Shown: positions 1 through 10,496, counted from the first letter of the stretch. The stretch is DNA of 64,000 nt from Candidatus Methanoperedens sp. BLZ2 (GCF_002487355.1 NZ_NTMG01000084.1:1-64000); one strand, 5' to 3'. Numbers and translations are program-made. Notes: generated by a model from the letters alone, not told the origin.

Positions 1-1
1 T

Positions 2-145
2 CGGAATATTGCCGTTCTCGGTATATCTGGAAACGGCAGGCTGCCTGTAACTCATCCGTACATCGCATGTGATGAAGTTGAAGCCCGCAAGGGAATTGAT
101 ACTGAACATAGTGATAATGCTCCGCACTTTAAAAGTGCGGAGTAA
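2..145 (+). CDS. 3' end of a possible TnpB (IS200/IS605 OrfB) gene, cut by the window edge
   Basis: An open frame runs from the window edge to a TAA and encodes 47 residues: a stretch reading RNIAVLGISGNG, then THPYIACDEVEARKG, and a tail ending HSDNAPHFKSAE. The start NIRNIAVLG-like context and the EAP/NAP-x-F tail resemble the ends of IS1341-type TnpB proteins downstream of the zinc ribbon, but the diagnostic RuvC and zinc motifs would lie outside the window. It is unlike the C-termini of the two other TnpB genes here, so it would be a different family. It is convergent with the membrane-protein gene that follows. The family call is a resemblance only. Confidence 0.35.
   Translation, partial: RNIAVLGISGNGRLPVTHPYIACDEVEARKGIDTEHSDNAPHFKSAE
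120..142 (+). terminator. hairpin at the end of the partial gene
   Basis: CTCCGCACTT and AAGTGCGGAG form a perfect inverted repeat that overlaps the last codons and stop of the upstream frame. It could be a transcription stop or the right-end hairpin of an IS200/IS605 element, in which tnpB 3' ends and end hairpins commonly overlap. No oligo-T tract follows directly. Confidence 0.4.
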
Positions 146-173
146 AGTTACTTTACACGTTCTTATATATTCA

Positions 174-1055
174 TTAAATAAAAATCCAGATCGCAATTAC
201 TCCTGCAATCACTATGCAGGCAAGAATTACTGCATCGATCCATTTCCTGTTTATCTTGCGCTCAGTTTTCTCCTTTTCGAAGTAAGTATCCATGTTTTTA
301 AGGAGATAATCCCTGATCATTGTCATATCGAACAATTTGAACCCTACAGTAACATAGGCTGCCCAGGAATAATAAAGATAGACATAGAAGAATAATAGAC
401 CGAATAAAATACCCATCATAATATTTGGTCCCCATGCTGCATCAAGTATAATTCCCCCGACAGGAACGGTCATTATTGGAGCAAGCGCCCAAACCCAAGC
501 CATCTTGTTATTGAAAAGTTTATATTCTGATGTGAATAATGCCCACCATATCAGGTAAATAACCAGGATAAAATAATGAACAATACCCAGCGGATATTCA
601 GCCACATATACTAATGCAGAGAACGTAAAGACTATCACTACAAGAACTTTTGCTATAAATTTAAAAGATGCGCCCGGAAAAATATATACTTTTGAAGCAT
701 CCATGTCCTGCATCTTTGTCACATAATCAAGAGTCGTATCCACCCTTCGATTGGTCTGCATTACCTGTGTTTCCATTGCATTGATCCTGCCAACCGTATC
801 AGTAAGCATATTCATAATTGGCTTAATTTTATAATCCCATTCCTTATCCATTTTATCGTTAGCGATTTTCTGCATAAGAATATGCCTGACACCGATCCAT
901 GCAGTCATGTAAGAGAAGACTATTATAATGAGATCTATCAGGATACCAACTAGATTACCGATAAAAAATGCATCAATTATAAGTGATATTGTTGCAAATA
1001 AGCCTACTACCATACCCAGTAAGATAGCACTGAAGACTGCGATTTTATCTTTCAT
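174..1055 (-). CDS. polytopic membrane protein, last gene of cytochrome cluster A
   Basis: A 293-residue integral membrane protein of no family I recognise. It has two N-terminal membrane segments (about residues 5-30 and 32-55), a soluble stretch with a likely coiled coil (about 60-120), four or five further membrane segments (about 130-235), then a charged region and a final membrane segment ending in WIFI. It is clearly paralogous to the 337-residue protein at the end of cluster B: both share the order TM-TM-coiled coil-TM block and the pattern WW-x5-EY-x-L followed by W-x-A/M in the TM block. The start is supported by a GAGATGA sequence just upstream. It is the last gene of a run led by multihaem cytochromes, so a role as membrane anchor or conduit for them is an inference from context. 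Confidence 0.75.
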   Translation of the reverse strand: MKDKIAVFSAILLGMVVGLFATISLIIDAFFIGNLVGILIDLIIIVFSYMTAWIGVRHILMQKIANDKMDKEWDYKIKPIMNMLTDTVGRINAMETQVMQTNRRVDTTLDYVTKMQDMDASKVYIFPGASFKFIAKVLVVIVFTFSALVYVAEYPLGIVHYFILVIYLIWWALFTSEYKLFNNKMAWVWALAPIMTVPVGGIILDAAWGPNIMMGILFGLLFFYVYLYYSWAAYVTVGFKLFDMTMIRDYLLKNMDTYFEKEKTERKINRKWIDAVILACIVIAGVIAIWIFI

Positions 1056-1100
1056 TTTTTATCATCTCATATGATTTTTCAAATTTAATAATTCTAAATT

Positions 1101-4100
1101 CTAATAATTATAAATCCTCTGGTAATCAAGGTATAAGATTCCCTGCTGCTGTGCGCTTGCGTTCAAATCCATATAACGAACAAGTGAATAGGACTTATTA
1201 ATACTTCCTGCATTACCCGCCAGTGTTCCATAGGAGATCAACTCTTCGGGGTATAAAGTAATGTTGCGGTAGGATAGTGATGTATCGTTTAGAGTTGTCC
1301 TGTTGTTCCATGATGAACCATTCCAGAGCTGCACCGTGAAGTTATCTCCGGAAACATTGTATCTCAGCTCCAGTGTATGTATACTGGCGTCCGGTATATC
1401 AGTGGTATTCGTTGTGACATTGAGCTGGTACGATCCACTCGCATTAACTTCTGCAAAGACTGAAACAGCCCCATCACTTGCATTCCGGGCGCTGCTGAAG
1501 TTCGATACTGTTCCTGTATCATTTATGAAACTAAATACATAAGTGAGTTCAGAGGAAGTAGCTGCTGTATTATTGACCCATGTAGTATTCACATTACTGT
1601 AATTATCCACCGTTCGTGTTGAAATTGTGTATGTCAAATTCGGTGCAAAATAACTTGCATTGTAGAATTGCCAGCCTCTGGTTACATTCGTCTTGAACAC
1701 ACTATCGATATATATTTCCACATGATCAAAGTCAGGATTTGACGGATCTGACCATGTCCAGTTAATATACAAAGGTGTTGAAGTAGCTGAAATGGTGTTG
1801 ATACTGGCTGGCGGTGTGGTATCATATAGTGTCTTATTCGCGCTGGTGTTGTCTGCTCCGCTAATTGTGATCTCTAAATATTCGGTATTAAATCCGGCTT
1901 TTGAATAGCTGAAGTTATAGGTGCCATTTGAAAGATTGGTTATGGAATAATATCCTGATGCTGAGGTATTACTCTGTTTGCTGCCATTCTGGACCAGGAC
2001 ACTTCCCAATCCTGCACCGGCATTATCAAACACATAACCGCTTACATTATAAGATGGTATGGATTTCACGGTAACAGTGATAGTCTCAGGCGCTGTTCCG
2101 CCATAATTATCGCTGCTATTGAAGTACCAGACATAGATTCCCACGTCATCAGTATTGGTCTGCCAGGAATAGGTGCCTGTTGTACTGTTCAATGTGCCGT
2201 TCGTTGCATTCGTGCCGTAGGTGATTGTGTCATTATCCGCATCTGTTGCTGAAACTATGAAAGTTAACAATGAGCCTGCTGTTACTGTCTTGTTTCCAAT
2301 TGTGGTTTGATCAGGCACGTTGTTTGAAACCTGGACATTATTGGAGACAGGGGTCGTGTTCAATGTTCCTGTGCCTGAACTATTGTATGAATAGACAGAA
2401 ATATTGCTCCAACCATGGGCTGCAACTGTAGTGTTGTTGTAGGTGCTGATTGTTCCGTTCGTCCAGAGGTTGTTAACGCTTACGTTATAGCTATCCGTGT
2501 CATTGCCTGCTCCGGCTTCCCATGTATGATTTATCCAGAAGTTGCCCTGGGTGCTAATGAGGTTCACGGGAATCGGCGGGAGATAGGTCGGAATTTCAGC
2601 TACAGTTACGGTTACGGTGAAATTTGCAGATGAAACTGAACCATACCCGTCTGTTACGTTTATCTTCAAGGAATGGATGCCTGCATCACTGCTTGCTGCC
2701 GTCCAGATAAATGTACCATTATTGGTATAGAACGTACCGTTGGTGAAGTTCCGACCAAAAGCCGGCGTGTCGAAATCCTGGTCGCTTGATGTCGGATAGA
2801 TGGAGACTGTGTCACCAGCTGTAATAGTATAGCTGGATGAAATATTTGCGATCGTTACTAAATTATTGGAAACCTGGGTGTTCCGGGTTAAAGCAGTAGT
2901 ATTCAATGTACCTGTGCCTGAACTATTGTATGAATAGACAGAAATGTTGCTCCAGCCATGCGGACCGACTGTGCTGTTATTATAATTGGCTGTCGTTCCA
3001 TTTATCCATGCGCCGTTAACGTTTACGTTGTAGCTGTTCGTGTCATTGCCTGCTCCTGGTTCCCAGCTATGATTTATCCAGAAGTTGCCCTGGGTGCTGA
3101 TGAGGTTGACCGGTGATGGTGGCGTGTAATTCACGGATAATGCTGCGGTCACTGTGATGGTAATGGTTTCACCATCAAATCCGCCGTAATTATCGGTGCT
3201 ATTGAAGTACCAGACATAGGTTCCCGCATCGCTGCTGTCGGTCTGCCATGAATATTCTCCAGTTGTGGCATTAAGGCTACCATTGGTGGCATTGGTGCCG
3301 TAGGTGATTATGTCATTATCTAAATCATTAGCTGTAACATTGAAGGTCAATAGATCGCCTGCTGTTATTGTCTTATCTCCAATACCTGTCTGGTCGGGTA
3401 TGTTATTGGCTAGCTGGATATCCTGGGAGACAGGAGTAAGGTTAAGGGTTCCCGCGCTTGAAGCGTTGTAGGCATGGACCGAAATGTTGCTCCAACCATG
3501 GGCTGCAACTGTAGTGTTATTGTAGGTGTTGATTGTTCCGTTCGTCCAGAGGCCGTTCACGTTTACGTTGTAGCTATCCGTATCATTGCCCGCTCCTGGT
3601 TCCCAGCTATGATTTATCCAGAAGTTACCCTGAGTGCTGATGAGGTTGGTCGGTGATGGAGGCGTGTAATTCACGGGTAATACTGCGGTCACTGTGATGG
3701 TAATGGTTTCACCATCAAATCCGCCGTAATTATCGGTGCTATTGAAGTACCAGACATAGGTTCCCGCATCGCTGCTGTCGGTCTGCCATGAATATTCTCC
3801 AGTTGTGGTATTGATCATACCGTTCGTTGCATTTGTTCCATAGGTGATTATGTCATTATCCGCATCTGTTGCTGAAACTGTAAATGTTAACAGGTCGCCG
3901 GCCGATACGGTCTGATTATCTGTGTGGGACTGGACTGGTATATTATTCAATACCTGTGTTTCACCGGAAATAGGGGTAAGGCTCAGCGTTCCACTGCCCG
4001 AAGAATTGTAAGCATAGACAGTTATGTTGCTCCAGCCATGCGGGGCGATGCTGGAATTGATATAATTACTGGTCGTGTCGTTTGTCCATGTACCATTAAC

Positions 4101-7100
4101 GTTTACATTATAGCTGTCAGTGACATTGCCTGCTCCTGGTTCCCAGGTGTAATTGACCCAGGAGCTGCTCAGAGTACTGTTAAGATTTACAGGATCTGGC
4201 GGGAGATAGGTCGGAATCTCGGTAACGGTTATGGTTATTGTTTCGGTCGCTGTGCCACCATAATTATCGCTGCTATTGAAGTACCATACATAAGTTCCAG
4301 TGTCAGTACCATTTGTTAGCCAGGAATATTCTCCGGTTGTGGCATTGATCGTGCCGTTAGTGGCATTGGTGCCGTAGGTGATTGTGTCATTATCTAAATC
4401 ATTAGCCATAACATTAAAGGCCAATAGATCGCCGGCTGTTATTGTCTTATCTCCAATACTCGTCTGGTCGGGTATGTTATTGGTAAGCTGGATATTCTGG
4501 GAGACAGGGGTAAGGCTCAGCGTTCCACTGCCTGAAGCATTGTAGGCATAGACTGTTATGTTGCTCCAGCCATGCGGGACTATGCTGTTATTGACGTAAT
4601 TGTTGGTTGTACCGTTCGTCCAGCTGCCATTAACGCTTACGTTGTAGCTGTCCGTGTCATTGCCCGATCCTGCTTCCCAGCTATGATTTATCCAGAAGTT
4701 ACCCTGAGTGCTAATGAGGTTGACCGGTGATGATGGCGTGTAATTCACGGGTAATACTGCGGTCACTGTGATGGTAATGGTTTCTGTTGCTGTTCCGCCG
4801 TAATTATCGGTGCTATTGAAGTACCAGACATAGGTTCCCGCATCGCTGCTGTTGGTTTGCCAGGAATATTCTCCGGTTGTGGCATTGATCGTGCCGTTCG
4901 TTGCATTCGTACCATAGATGATTGTGTCATTATCCGCATCTGTTGCTGAAACTATGAAAGTTAACAATGAGCCTGCTGTAACTGTCTTGTTTCCAATTGT
5001 GGTTTGATCAGGCAGATTGTTGGCAAGCTGTGTATTACTGGAGACAGGGGTGGTGTTCAGGGTTCCCGTGCCTGAGGCGTTGTATGAATATACCGAAATA
5101 TTGCTCCACCCGTGTGCTGCAACTGTAGTGTTATTGTAAGTGCTGGTTGTTCCATTTGTCCATGTGCCGTTAACATTTACATAGTAGCTGTCTGTGACAT
5201 TGCCTGCTCCCGGTTCCCATGTATAATTGATCCAGAAGTTGCCCTGGGTGCTAATGAGGTTCACAGGAACTGGCGGGAGATAGGTCGGAATTTCGGTTAC
5301 AGTTACATTTACGGTGAAATTTGCAGATGAAACTGAACCATACCCGTCTGTTACGTTTATCTGCAACGAATGGATGCCTGTATCGCTGCTTGCTGTTGTC
5401 CAGATGAATGTACCGTTATTGGTATAGAATGTACCGTTGGTGAAGTTCCGATCAAAAGCCGGCGTATCTAAATCCTGGTCGCTTGATATCGGATAGATAG
5501 AAATTGTGTCACCAGCTGTAATAGTATAGCTGGATGAGATATTTCCGATCGTTACTAAATTATTGGAAACCTGGGTGTTCCGGGTTAAAGCAGTAGTATT
5601 CAATGTTCCTGTGCCTGAACTGTTGTATGAATAGACAGAAATGTTGCTCCAGCCATGCGGGTCGACGCTGGTATTGATGTAATTGATGATTGTATCGTTT
5701 GTCCATGTGCCATTAACATTTACATTGTAGCTGTCAGTGACATTGCCTGCTCCTGGTTCCCAGCTATGATTTATCCAGAAGTTGCCCTGGGTGCTAATGA
5801 GGTTGACCGGTGATGGTGGCGTGTAATTCACGGGTAATACTGCGGTCACTGTGATTGTAATAGTTTCACTCGCAACTCCACCGTAATTATCGCTGGAATT
5901 GAAGTTCCAGGTATATATTCCCGTATCGCTGCTATTGGTCTGCCAGGAATATTCTCCGGTTGTGGCATTGATCGTGCCGTTCGTTGCATTCGTGCCGTAG
6001 ATGATTGTATCATTATCCGCATCTGTCGCTGAAACTATGAAGGTTAACAATGAGCCTGATGTTACTGCTTTATCCCCGATAGGGGCTTGCAGGGGAGCAG
6101 CATTCAATACCTGCGTTTCACCGGAAACCGGGTTGAGACTCGGGGTTCCACTGCCTGAAGCATTGTAGGCATAGACTGTTATGTTGCTCCAGCCATGCGG
6201 ACTGATGCTGGTATTGATGTAATTATTCGAAGTACCGTTTGTCCATGTGCCGTTCACGTTTACATTATAGCTGTCTGTGACATTGCCTGCTCCTGGTTCC
6301 CATGTGTAATTGACCCAGGAGCTGCCACGGGTACTGTTGAGATTTACAGGATCTGGCGGGAGATAAGCCGGAATTTCGGTAACGGTTATAGTTATTGTTT
6401 CGGTCGCTGATCCGCCGTACGTATCATTTGTTTCGAAATACCAGACATAAGTCCCGACATCGCTTGCATTTGTTGGCCAGGAATAGGTTCCGGTTGTGGT
6501 GTTCAGTGTGCCGTTGGTTGCATTTGTGCCGTAGGTGAGTGGATCAGAATCCGCATCCGTGGAGATGATGGAGAAGGTCAGTTCCATTCCGGCTGTTACT
6601 GCTTTATCCCCGATAGGGGCTTGCAGGGGAGCAGCATTCAATACCTGCGTTTCACCGGAAACCGGGTTGAGACTCGGGGTTCCACTGCCTGAAGCATTGT
6701 AGGCATAGACTGTTATGTTGCTCCAGCCATGCGGGCCGACTGTAGTGTTATTGTAGGTGCTGGTTGTTCCATTTGTCCATGTACCATTAACGTTTACATT
6801 ATAGCTATCCGTAACATTGCCTGCTCCTGGTTCCCATGTGTAATTGACCCAGGAGCTGCCACGGGTACTGTTGAGATTTACAGGATCTGGCGGGAGATAA
6901 GCCGGAATTTCGGTAACGGTTATGGTTATTGTTTCGGTCGCTGTGCTGCCATAATTATCGCTGCTATTGAAGTACCATACATAAGTTCCAGTGTCAGTAC
7001 CATTTGTTAGCCAGGAATATTCTCCGGTTGTGGCATTGATTGTGCCGTAGGTGGCATTTGTCCCATAAGTGATCGTGTCATTATCCGCATCTGTCGCTGA

Positions 7101-10100
7101 GATATTGAAGGTTAACAGGTCGCCTGCTGTTATTGTCTTATCTCCAATACCTATCTGGACAGGGATGTTATTGGCAAGCTGGATATCCTGGAAGACAGGG
7201 GTGGCGTTCAGGGTGCCTGGGCCCAGACTGTTGTAGGCATAAACTGTGATGTTGCTCCAGCCATGCGGTTCAACTGTAGTGTTGTTGTATGTGCTTGTAG
7301 TTCCGTTCGTCCAGATGCCGTTCACGCTTACGTTATAGCTATCCGTAGCATTACCTGCTCCCGGTTCCCAGGTGTGATTTATCCAGAAGTTACCCTGGGT
7401 ACTTGAGAGGTTAACAGGAACTGGCGGAACAAGGGCCGGGATTTCGGTTACGGTCACGTTGATGGTTTCAGTCGATGTGCCGCCATAATTATCAGTACTA
7501 TTGAAGTACCAAATGTAAATTCCAGCGTCAGTACTATTTGTTGGCCAGGAATATTCTCCAGTTGTGGCATTAAGGCTGCCGTAGGTGGCATTTGTCCCAT
7601 AAGTGATCGTGTCATTATCCGCATCTGTTGCTGAGACATTGAAGATTAACAGGTCGCCTGCTGTTACGGTCTTGTTTCCAATTATGGTCTGATCGGGCAC
7701 ATTGTTAGGTATTGTAATGTTGAACCAGACATTTGTTGTATTAATGTTTCCATATATATCAGCGGTCCGGGCGCTGATATTCTGAATCTCATGCGGCGAT
7801 AATCCGGTACGGTTCCAGAAAGTTGTAGTGCTGTTAGCCACAAAAGCAGCGGTTCCATTTGAATAATTGAAATTGGTATTATTGAAATCTACATCCGCCG
7901 GATTAGTCCATGTATTATTGATATAAAAGTTACCTGTTATCATATTCGGATTAGATACTGAGTCCAGCGGCGTATTATCATAGATCGTTTTGTTCGCATT
8001 TATTATAACTGCTCCGCTAAATGAAAATTCAAAATAGCCAGTACTAAATCCGTCTTTAGAATAGCTGAAATTATATGTTCCGTTTGACAAATTTGTTATT
8101 GAATAGTAGCCTGAAGGAGATGTAATATTCTGATAACTGCCATTCTGCACCAGCACACCCGATAACGGTGAACCAAAATTATCGAATACAAACCCGCTTA
8201 TGCTATTATTGCTTCCACCGCTGCCCCCTCCCCCCTCTACTCCTCCCATGCTTCCAGCCGTAACATTCCAGCTCCAGTTGCGTGAAATAGAATCATATCC
8301 ATCGTTTGAAATGGCCGTTATGTTATAAATTCCAACGCTTGCTACTGAATTTGTATAATTTGCAGATGATATGCCCGTGACCGTGAATTTTTCAATGCCG
8401 TTATTGTACCAGGTGACATCTCCAATTCTATTAAGAGTCAGGCCGAATGTTTGAGCAATACCGGATGGAGTAACGGGATCTACAGGTGGTAATGAATCTA
8501 TGATAGAAAAAGGGACATCATTAACTGTAACATTAATCGTTTCATTCGCCACACCACCATATCCATCGCTGGAATTGAAATCCAATATATATACACCTGC
8601 ATCTCCATAGCCAGGGACCCATAAGAACTGCCCTGAAGTTGCATTTAAAGTGCCATTTATTGCATTAGTTCCATAAGTCATTGTGTCATTATCAGCATCC
8701 ACAGAGGAGATATTGAATGCAAGCAATTCGCCTTCATTTACTGTTTTATTTCCAATTGGAGACAAAACCGGGATATTATCCGGTATGGTAGCATTGAACC
8801 ATACAAGAGTCTCATTCTCATTTCCGAAATTATCTACCGTCCGGGCAGTAATATTCTGAACATAATGCGGGGAAAAAGTAAGATTGAGATAATTTGTAGA
8901 GTTGTTAAGACTCTGGAAAGTACTTCCATTGCCATATCTGAACATCGTTCTATTGAAGTCAATATCTTGCGGATTTATCCATGTATTGTTTATGAAGAAA
9001 TTACCGGTTGTTGAATTTGGATCGGTAACCGAACCCGGAGGTGTCCTGTCAAAGAGAGTCTTATTCATATTTTCCATAGTAATGCCGCCAAGTGAAAATA
9101 TGAAATAATCACTGTCAAATCCGGCTTTGGAATATGTGAAATTGTATTCGCCATTAGGGATATCTGTTATCGAGTAAAAGCCTGATTCTGAGGTATTATT
9201 CTGGTAGCTACCATTTTGAACAAGCACACCTGAAAGTGGTGTACCAAAATTATCGAATACATATCCGCTTATATTGTTCGAAGTACCACTTCCTATACCT
9301 CCGCCGCTACCGCCGCTTCCACCGCTTCCACCGCCTCCTCCACCTCCGGTTCCGTTAGTGACATTCCATATCCATGTCCTTGCGGTTGAATCATAACGAT
9401 CACTGGCAATTGCTGTAATATTATAAACTCCAGGAATTCTTTTTGAATCTGTATAACTTGCAGATATCACGCTTAAGACCCTGAAAATCTCAGAACCGTT
9501 ATTATACCAGGTGATATCTGCAAATCTGTTCAGGGTTGCGGAAAATGTTTGAGATACACCCGCTGGTGTGGTTGGGTCGCCGACAGGTGATGAATCGGTT
9601 ATGTTCAAAGGAAAAATTATCCGGAATTCAACATCATAATAAGGTTCTTCACGAACATTGAAACTTATTGCGCCACCAGGTGCTGGCCAGCCCGCGGATT
9701 TACATGATATGCAGACAAGGCTGCGGTACAAATGAGGAACTGTATTTATATTTGAAAAGAAATTGCCTGGATGCGTTGAATTATAAGCTTGATGGCATTG
9801 TTCACACGTAGTCTTTTTTATGGAATGTTGTTGGTTCTGGAATTTCGTATCGTTATTGTTATGGCATGTCCTGCACCATTCTTCAGGGGTGGAGTTAGAA
9901 TTATTATGGTAATCCACTTGCGTTCCATTTCTGGCAAGTACCACAGCATGACCGCCTAACGAAACCGCATCAAAAATATCTTTATGGCAGTCTTTACATG
10001 AGACATTTTTTATATTATGCTTTCCCCCCTGTCTCATAGCATCATATGATAGATTTAATGTTCCTTCGGTTTTAAAATCTGAGATTATCCAGTTTCCATT

Positions 10101-10496
10101 ATTATTTTTAATTGTATAGTCGATATATTCTGGCCGGGAATAGTTTAAGATCGCGTTATAGGTCGAATGGCAGGCTACACACCCTTGTGAACCCATAGGT
10201 GAAAAATCCGGGTGGGCTTCTAATGTATCGCTCATACTCGATGTAGCATGACAGTAACCACACTCTGGTTGCTTGTTAGTATGGTTAGTTGCAGATCTGG
10301 CATGACAGTTAACACATGAGAAATTTGTATGCTGGTCTGATGTGGAAAGCTGTGCCTTGATATCTCCATGGCATTTTATGCATTTGTCCTGGACTGATTG
10401 ATAAAATTGATGATCGCCGATAATGAAGGAAACGGTCTGACTAATAGTGGTTATTGCTAAAACCAAAACTACTATCAGATATAAATTCTTATTCAT
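1101..10496 (-). CDS. giant surface multihaem cytochrome with Ig/fibronectin-like repeats (3131 aa)
   Basis: An N-terminal hydrophobic segment (residues 5-25) is followed by a cytochrome domain (about 30-280) with seven CxxCH motifs and a final CISCK. This part matches the whole of the neighbouring 295-residue cytochrome. After it come an Ig-like (PKD-type) segment, a glycine/serine-rich linker (about 382-400), carboxypeptidase-regulatory-like domains containing SGYVFDN (three in all, one near the C-terminus), cadherin-like Ig domains (consensus DADNDTITYGTNA), and ten fibronectin-like modules marked by PVNL-x-STQG and HGWSN, alternating with Ig domains. N-x-S/T sequons are extremely dense. 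I see no C-terminal membrane segment, so anchoring would be N-terminal. It is probably an extracellular, heavily N-glycosylated fibre or adhesin with a haem head that passes electrons outward; the function is inferred. It lies in cluster A, 57 bases after the eight-motif cytochrome gene. The ribosome-binding site is weak. Confidence 0.88.
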   Translation of the reverse strand: MNKNLYLIVVLVLAITTISQTVSFIIGDHQFYQSVQDKCIKCHGDIKAQLSTSDQHTNFSCVNCHARSATNHTNKQPECGYCHATSSMSDTLEAHPDFSPMGSQGCVACHSTYNAILNYSRPEYIDYTIKNNNGNWIISDFKTEGTLNLSYDAMRQGGKHNIKNVSCKDCHKDIFDAVSLGGHAVVLARNGTQVDYHNNSNSTPEEWCRTCHNNNDTKFQNQQHSIKKTTCEQCHQAYNSTHPGNFFSNINTVPHLYRSLVCISCKSAGWPAPGGAISFNVREEPYYDVEFRIIFPLNITDSSPVGDPTTPAGVSQTFSATLNRFADITWYNNGSEIFRVLSVISASYTDSKRIPGVYNITAIASDRYDSTARTWIWNVTNGTGGGGGGGSGGSGGSGGGIGSGTSNNISGYVFDNFGTPLSGVLVQNGSYQNNTSESGFYSITDIPNGEYNFTYSKAGFDSDYFIFSLGGITMENMNKTLFDRTPPGSVTDPNSTTGNFFINNTWINPQDIDFNRTMFRYGNGSTFQSLNNSTNYLNLTFSPHYVQNITARTVDNFGNENETLVWFNATIPDNIPVLSPIGNKTVNEGELLAFNISSVDADNDTMTYGTNAINGTLNATSGQFLWVPGYGDAGVYILDFNSSDGYGGVANETINVTVNDVPFSIIDSLPPVDPVTPSGIAQTFGLTLNRIGDVTWYNNGIEKFTVTGISSANYTNSVASVGIYNITAISNDGYDSISRNWSWNVTAGSMGGVEGGGGSGGSNNSISGFVFDNFGSPLSGVLVQNGSYQNITSPSGYYSITNLSNGTYNFSYSKDGFSTGYFEFSFSGAVIINANKTIYDNTPLDSVSNPNMITGNFYINNTWTNPADVDFNNTNFNYSNGTAAFVANSTTTFWNRTGLSPHEIQNISARTADIYGNINTTNVWFNITIPNNVPDQTIIGNKTVTAGDLLIFNVSATDADNDTITYGTNATYGSLNATTGEYSWPTNSTDAGIYIWYFNSTDNYGGTSTETINVTVTEIPALVPPVPVNLSSTQGNFWINHTWEPGAGNATDSYNVSVNGIWTNGTTSTYNNTTVEPHGWSNITVYAYNSLGPGTLNATPVFQDIQLANNIPVQIGIGDKTITAGDLLTFNISATDADNDTITYGTNATYGTINATTGEYSWLTNGTDTGTYVWYFNSSDNYGSTATETITITVTEIPAYLPPDPVNLNSTRGSSWVNYTWEPGAGNVTDSYNVNVNGTWTNGTTSTYNNTTVGPHGWSNITVYAYNASGSGTPSLNPVSGETQVLNAAPLQAPIGDKAVTAGMELTFSIISTDADSDPLTYGTNATNGTLNTTTGTYSWPTNASDVGTYVWYFETNDTYGGSATETITITVTEIPAYLPPDPVNLNSTRGSSWVNYTWEPGAGNVTDSYNVNVNGTWTNGTSNNYINTSISPHGWSNITVYAYNASGSGTPSLNPVSGETQVLNAAPLQAPIGDKAVTSGSLLTFIVSATDADNDTIIYGTNATNGTINATTGEYSWQTNSSDTGIYTWNFNSSDNYGGVASETITITVTAVLPVNYTPPSPVNLISTQGNFWINHSWEPGAGNVTDSYNVNVNGTWTNDTIINYINTSVDPHGWSNISVYSYNSSGTGTLNTTALTRNTQVSNNLVTIGNISSSYTITAGDTISIYPISSDQDLDTPAFDRNFTNGTFYTNNGTFIWTTASSDTGIHSLQINVTDGYGSVSSANFTVNVTVTEIPTYLPPVPVNLISTQGNFWINYTWEPGAGNVTDSYYVNVNGTWTNGTTSTYNNTTVAAHGWSNISVYSYNASGTGTLNTTPVSSNTQLANNLPDQTTIGNKTVTAGSLLTFIVSATDADNDTIIYGTNATNGTINATTGEYSWQTNSSDAGTYVWYFNSTDNYGGTATETITITVTAVLPVNYTPSSPVNLISTQGNFWINHSWEAGSGNDTDSYNVSVNGSWTNGTTNNYVNNSIVPHGWSNITVYAYNASGSGTLSLTPVSQNIQLTNNIPDQTSIGDKTITAGDLLAFNVMANDLDNDTITYGTNATNGTINATTGEYSWLTNGTDTGTYVWYFNSSDNYGGTATETITITVTEIPTYLPPDPVNLNSTLSSSWVNYTWEPGAGNVTDSYNVNVNGTWTNDTTSNYINSSIAPHGWSNITVYAYNSSGSGTLSLTPISGETQVLNNIPVQSHTDNQTVSAGDLLTFTVSATDADNDIITYGTNATNGMINTTTGEYSWQTDSSDAGTYVWYFNSTDNYGGFDGETITITVTAVLPVNYTPPSPTNLISTQGNFWINHSWEPGAGNDTDSYNVNVNGLWTNGTINTYNNTTVAAHGWSNISVHAYNASSAGTLNLTPVSQDIQLANNIPDQTGIGDKTITAGDLLTFNVTANDLDNDIITYGTNATNGSLNATTGEYSWQTDSSDAGTYVWYFNSTDNYGGFDGETITITVTAALSVNYTPPSPVNLISTQGNFWINHSWEPGAGNDTNSYNVNVNGAWINGTTANYNNSTVGPHGWSNISVYSYNSSGTGTLNTTALTRNTQVSNNLVTIANISSSYTITAGDTVSIYPTSSDQDFDTPAFGRNFTNGTFYTNNGTFIWTAASSDAGIHSLKINVTDGYGSVSSANFTVTVTVAEIPTYLPPIPVNLISTQGNFWINHTWEAGAGNDTDSYNVSVNNLWTNGTISTYNNTTVAAHGWSNISVYSYNSSGTGTLNTTPVSNNVQVSNNVPDQTTIGNKTVTAGSLLTFIVSATDADNDTITYGTNATNGTLNSTTGTYSWQTNTDDVGIYVWYFNSSDNYGGTAPETITVTVKSIPSYNVSGYVFDNAGAGLGSVLVQNGSKQSNTSASGYYSITNLSNGTYNFSYSKAGFNTEYLEITISGADNTSANKTLYDTTPPASINTISATSTPLYINWTWSDPSNPDFDHVEIYIDSVFKTNVTRGWQFYNASYFAPNLTYTISTRTVDNYSNVNTTWVNNTAATSSELTYVFSFINDTGTVSNFSSARNASDGAVSVFAEVNASGSYQLNVTTNTTDIPDASIHTLELRYNVSGDNFTVQLWNGSSWNNRTTLNDTSLSYRNITLYPEELISYGTLAGNAGSINKSYSLVRYMDLNASAQQQGILYLDYQRIYNY
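2060..7440 (-). repeat. tandem Ig/fibronectin coding repeats in the giant gene
   Basis: Ten modules, each with a fibronectin-like half (PVNL...HGWSN) and usually a cadherin/He_PIG-like half (TVTAG...DADND...YGG), give units of roughly 170 codons, about 500 bp. Neighbouring units are very similar in DNA. The stretches near 6064-6200 and 6598-6732 look identical over about 135 bases. Such repeats can expand or contract by recombination and can also be collapsed by short-read assembly. Confidence 0.85.

Noticed and set aside
2415-7010. Plus-strand cysteine-rich frames opposite the giant gene's repeats
   Set aside because: They repeat with the period of the minus-strand modules and are the reverse reading of them; they have no starts or ribosome sites of their own.
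2060-7440. Repeat region considered as a CRISPR array
   Set aside because: Units are about 500 bp, fully coding and in frame; there are no short direct repeats with unique spacers and no cas genes.
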